7,912 nt of DNA, taken from the NCBI GenBank assembly GCA_016840245.1, contig JAEOST010000533.1:1-7912 (forward strand), in the 5' to 3' direction. Made by a program: the position numbers and the translations under genes. The notes beneath the pieces were generated by a model. The model did no database searches, had not been told where the DNA came from, and saw nothing but the letters and a program-made list of their open reading frames with translations. Shown here in pieces: positions 5,695 through 7,912 of this stretch. The first letter of the stretch is position 1. Each line of letters begins with the position of its first letter. Source of the DNA: Candidatus Thorarchaeota archaeon. GTDB lineage: Archaea > Asgardarchaeota > Thorarchaeia > Thorarchaeales > Thorarchaeaceae.

Positions 5695-7104
5695 TCATGA
5701 CTTCCTCTTATTTCTCACAAAATCGATTACTACAAGCAGGATTAACCCAACTGCTGCGCTATAGATTACGAATTCAACCAACCCGAATGGTGGTGATTCC
5801 CCTCCATTACCATCCTGATAATCTGGGTCAACATAGATTTGCAGTAGAAAATCTCGTTCAGAGCTGTACAATGATGAATTGGATGCTCCTAGATAGATTC
5901 GTCCGTTCAATGAAAATTCGAACTTGATATCGGCCTCGTAGCCTGTGTATAGATTTTCTAATCCAATTGTTGTTCGATTCCAAATAGTTTCTCCTTCAGT
6001 ATCGAATTTTACCAGTCGTGGGTCCAATGTTTGATTTACTGATTTCATTAGTGCATAAGTAAAACCATCATAGGACGTTCCAAGACCCATGTAGATGTTG
6101 AAATCATTGAAGTTGGCAGAACCCGTTCCTCTTGTCTGATTGAAGAGGATTATCCCATTTCCGTTGATTTTCAGAAAATGATATGACAATGCGAGGTAGA
6201 CTTCTTGGGAATACTTCATTCCTATTGCATAGATATCTCCTGTTGAGGACTGTATCATATTTACAAACTGGCCTTCTATTTCCCAGATGATGTTTCCACT
6301 TGTATCCCATTTCCTAATCCCGGCGGAATCCTGTCCATAGATGTAATCATCACTGGAGTATGCAATATTCATTGTGAGTGAGAAATACGATCCAGTGAGT
6401 TCACTCCACTTTGTCCAAATCAATTCTCCATTATATGTGAGTTTGATAAGATAGGAGGAAATCACATAATCTCCTGATATGATGCGCTGTGCAATTCCAA
6501 AGACGTAGATTGAACCATCTGACCCCACGGTGACTTCTATTCCTCCATCACCTTCTCCAACATCCATTGTCTGGGACCACATCAAATAACCATCTAGGTC
6601 CCAAGCTAGTAATGCAGTATCTGCTTGTCCACCCTCCCCTATGTGAACCCCTACAGTATACACTCTATTGCCATGTACACAAACACCATACCCCTGCGAT
6701 GCCCCAGATTCATTCCAATATTGCACCCATTCAACCTCAGCATCAGTATTCCATTTCAGTAGGACTAATGATGGAACAAATCCGGCTTCTTGATCAAGAG
6801 AACTGCCTACAGCATAGACAGATCCATCTGATGCAACATCGATATCCATGCAAGTTTCAACGTTTCCAATTATCCCCCATGTCCCATTATGTATGGGTCT
6901 AATTTCATCTTGAAGAGTGGTGACCTGCCAATCTTCACTTTCTTCTGAAGCATGAAATGAGGGATTCTCTGATTTTACGATCACTGTACAAGTTCTGCTA
7001 TGTGGTACAATTACATTAGTACAAGCTGTACTGACACTCAGAATTGCTAGTGCAAAGCATCCGATCAAAACCCTTCTAGAATTGTAGTTCAAAACCTGAT
7101 TCAT
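5695..7104 (-). CDS. Secreted, membrane-anchored seven-bladed beta-propeller protein
   Basis: 469 residues, function unknown. The N-terminus has a basic region (SRR at 9-11) and a hydrophobic core (13-24) ending in VSTAC, so it is either a signal peptide cut after Ala27 or a lipoprotein signal with Cys28; Ser at -3 is unusual for a lipobox. Seven short (S/N)-D-G-x-(I/V)-Y-x-x-G elements begin near residues 91, 143, 194, 250, 287, 344 and 398. Most are followed by a strand such as LLKWNTDAEVEW, with a Trp/Lys and an Asp/Asn-Gly turn. This pattern fits a seven-bladed propeller of the SBBP/PQQ-like type. A GNGGESPP linker precedes a membrane helix at about 443-463 and a basic tail (RNKRKS), so the propeller should face outside. 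The ATG at 7104 follows AAGGG closely. It is convergent with atpI, and no link to the ATPase is evident. Confidence 0.85.
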   Translation of the reverse strand: MNQVLNYNSRRVLIGCFALAILSVSTACTNVIVPHSRTCTVIVKSENPSFHASEESEDWQVTTLQDEIRPIHNGTWGIIGNVETCMDIDVASDGSVYAVGSSLDQEAGFVPSLVLLKWNTDAEVEWVQYWNESGASQGYGVCVHGNRVYTVGVHIGEGGQADTALLAWDLDGYLMWSQTMDVGEGDGGIEVTVGSDGSIYVFGIAQRIISGDYVISSYLIKLTYNGELIWTKWSELTGSYFSLTMNIAYSSDDYIYGQDSAGIRKWDTSGNIIWEIEGQFVNMIQSSTGDIYAIGMKYSQEVYLALSYHFLKINGNGIILFNQTRGTGSANFNDFNIYMGLGTSYDGFTYALMKSVNQTLDPRLVKFDTEGETIWNRTTIGLENLYTGYEADIKFEFSLNGRIYLGASNSSLYSSERDFLLQIYVDPDYQDGNGGESPPFGLVEFVIYSAAVGLILLVVIDFVRNKRKS

Positions 7105-7150
7105 CCCTTATCCTATAGTCTTGTGAGACATGAGGTAATTGTCATCCATC

Positions 7151-7161
7151 GAATAAATATG
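7151..7161 (-). promoter_or_regulatory. Candidate TATA box for the propeller gene
   Basis: On the minus strand this reads CATATTTATTC, about 47-57 bases before the ATG at 7104. Archaeal spacing predicts a start near 7128-7132 and a leader of about 25 bases. It sits just after the stop of the upstream gene, so the propeller gene may have its own promoter as well as readthrough. Confidence 0.45.
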
Positions 7162-7163
7162 CC

Positions 7164-7912
7164 TTACTGACCAGTGGAGCCCTGATATAGAGCTGATAAC
7201 TCTGCATCTCCCTTGATTGTTGGCTCTTGGTCCATTCCAATCTTTTGCCTGTTATCCCAGACAGTTCGTGCAAGTAGATCGGTTGTCTTTGCCTTTGTAT
7301 CTACACTCTGTGCTGCCTGTGCATCACCAAGTTGTTGGAACACTTGAGCTGCAACGGTGTAATTCCCAACTGCTTCTCGAAGCTGGTCATTGGCATCCGA
7401 GTAGTGTCTCTGCGCCTTGGAGAGGTCTCCCTTCCTGTAATGGAATTCTGCCATGAAGTCACTCTTGGCTCCCAACAGACGTGAGAGGTCTCCCTTATAC
7501 TTCATGACCACACCACGAAGCTGGCTCACCTGTGCTTCCACATTGTTGTTCTTTCGAATCTCATTTCCCTTTACTGCACTCAATTCATTCGCAGCAGACT
7601 CGAAAGCAGCAACAGCTTGTTTGATTCGTTTGATTGTATTCTCATGAGCCATCAGGACGCCATCTATGGAATCATCATCCTCAAGCATGGCGAGTTCATC
7701 CTGAAGCTTCTGAAAGGTGTTCATACGTTCAATTTGTGCACGAAATGCCCACTGGTCTGCCTGAGTTCCAAATACTTGGGCTTCGGATGCGTAGGCTGTT
7801 GCTAGAGCAAGTCGGCCTAAATCAGTCATCTCTTCAGCTGGTCCCTTCTCCCCGATGACCTTATAGTAAGAGGCGGCCTCAGCTGCATGTAGGTTCTCCA
7901 ATATTCGTGACA
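7164..7912 (-). CDS. Helical, TPR-like protein, 3' part only
   Basis: The frame is open from the right edge to the TAA at 7166-7164, giving 248 visible residues with the N-terminus missing. A TTG at 7901 could be called a start, but codons before it (SRI) stay open to the edge and no Shine-Dalgarno precedes it, so the gene most likely begins outside the window. The protein is soluble and alpha-helical, with no signal peptide or membrane segment. Helical pairs such as AEAASYYKVIGEKG, ALATAYASEAQVFG and HYRKGDLSKAQRHYSDANDQL, then NYTVAAQVFQQLGDAQAA, resemble tetratricopeptide-type repeats, with Gly-Asp turns. A central part (about 80-150) is rich in Glu/Lys/Gln and probably coiled coil. The C-terminus is polar and ends in YQGSTGQ. 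TPR proteins are usually scaffolds; no specific partner is implied here. It lies 59 bp upstream of the propeller gene on the same strand. Confidence 0.75.
   Translation of the reverse strand, partial: SRILENLHAAEAASYYKVIGEKGPAEEMTDLGRLALATAYASEAQVFGTQADQWAFRAQIERMNTFQKLQDELAMLEDDDSIDGVLMAHENTIKRIKQAVAAFESAANELSAVKGNEIRKNNNVEAQVSQLRGVVMKYKGDLSRLLGAKSDFMAEFHYRKGDLSKAQRHYSDANDQLREAVGNYTVAAQVFQQLGDAQAAQSVDTKAKTTDLLARTVWDNRQKIGMDQEPTIKGDAELSALYQGSTGQ

Noticed and set aside
7899..7901. TTG as the start of the TPR-like gene
   Set aside because: The frame stays open through the three complete codons to the window edge and no Shine-Dalgarno precedes the TTG; truncation by the window is the simpler reading.

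Overview
The window reads as archaeal chromosome, carrying part of an A-type (archaeal, V-like) ATP synthase. The ATPase subunits C, K, E, H and I are clear by family motifs. The promoter-like sites look like archaeal TATA boxes rather than bacterial -35/-10 pairs. One flanking gene encodes an outward-facing beta-propeller with a C-terminal membrane anchor, an architecture common in archaea. An Asgard (Thorarchaeota-like) source is possible but is only an impression from gene style; nothing here proves it.

Layout. Positions 1-500 (minus) hold the 5' part of an unrecognised multi-pass membrane protein that runs off the left edge. A 140-bp divergent spacer follows. Next is a plus-strand pair, atpC (641-1705) and atpK (1725-2105), 19 bp apart, with a strong Shine-Dalgarno before the TTG start of atpK. 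Positions 2106-2286 are a convergent spacer with two hairpins and what looks like a decayed second copy of the subunit E C-terminal tail. A minus-strand pair follows: subunit H (2912-3244), then atpE (2909 down to 2287). The atpE frame is broken near an A run at 2458-2461, and the conserved C-terminal part continues in the -1 frame. A 191-bp divergent spacer separates this pair from plus-strand atpI (3436-5643). After a strong hairpin at 5650-5685 come two minus-strand genes: a seven-bladed propeller surface protein (5695-7104) and, upstream of it, the 3' part of a long helical, TPR-like protein (7164 to beyond 7912).

How the genes work together. K forms the rotor ring in the membrane and C couples the ring to the central stalk. 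E and H form the peripheral stalks. I is the membrane stator with the ion half-channels and collects the stalks. The catalytic and central-stalk subunits A, B, D and F are not in the window. The cluster is split into three transcription units (C-K, H-E, I) in alternating directions, unlike the single co-directional operon of many archaea.

The most notable points are the broken atpE frame, the apparent duplicate E tail beside it, and the rearranged cluster. No mobile element, CRISPR array, rRNA or tRNA was recognised.
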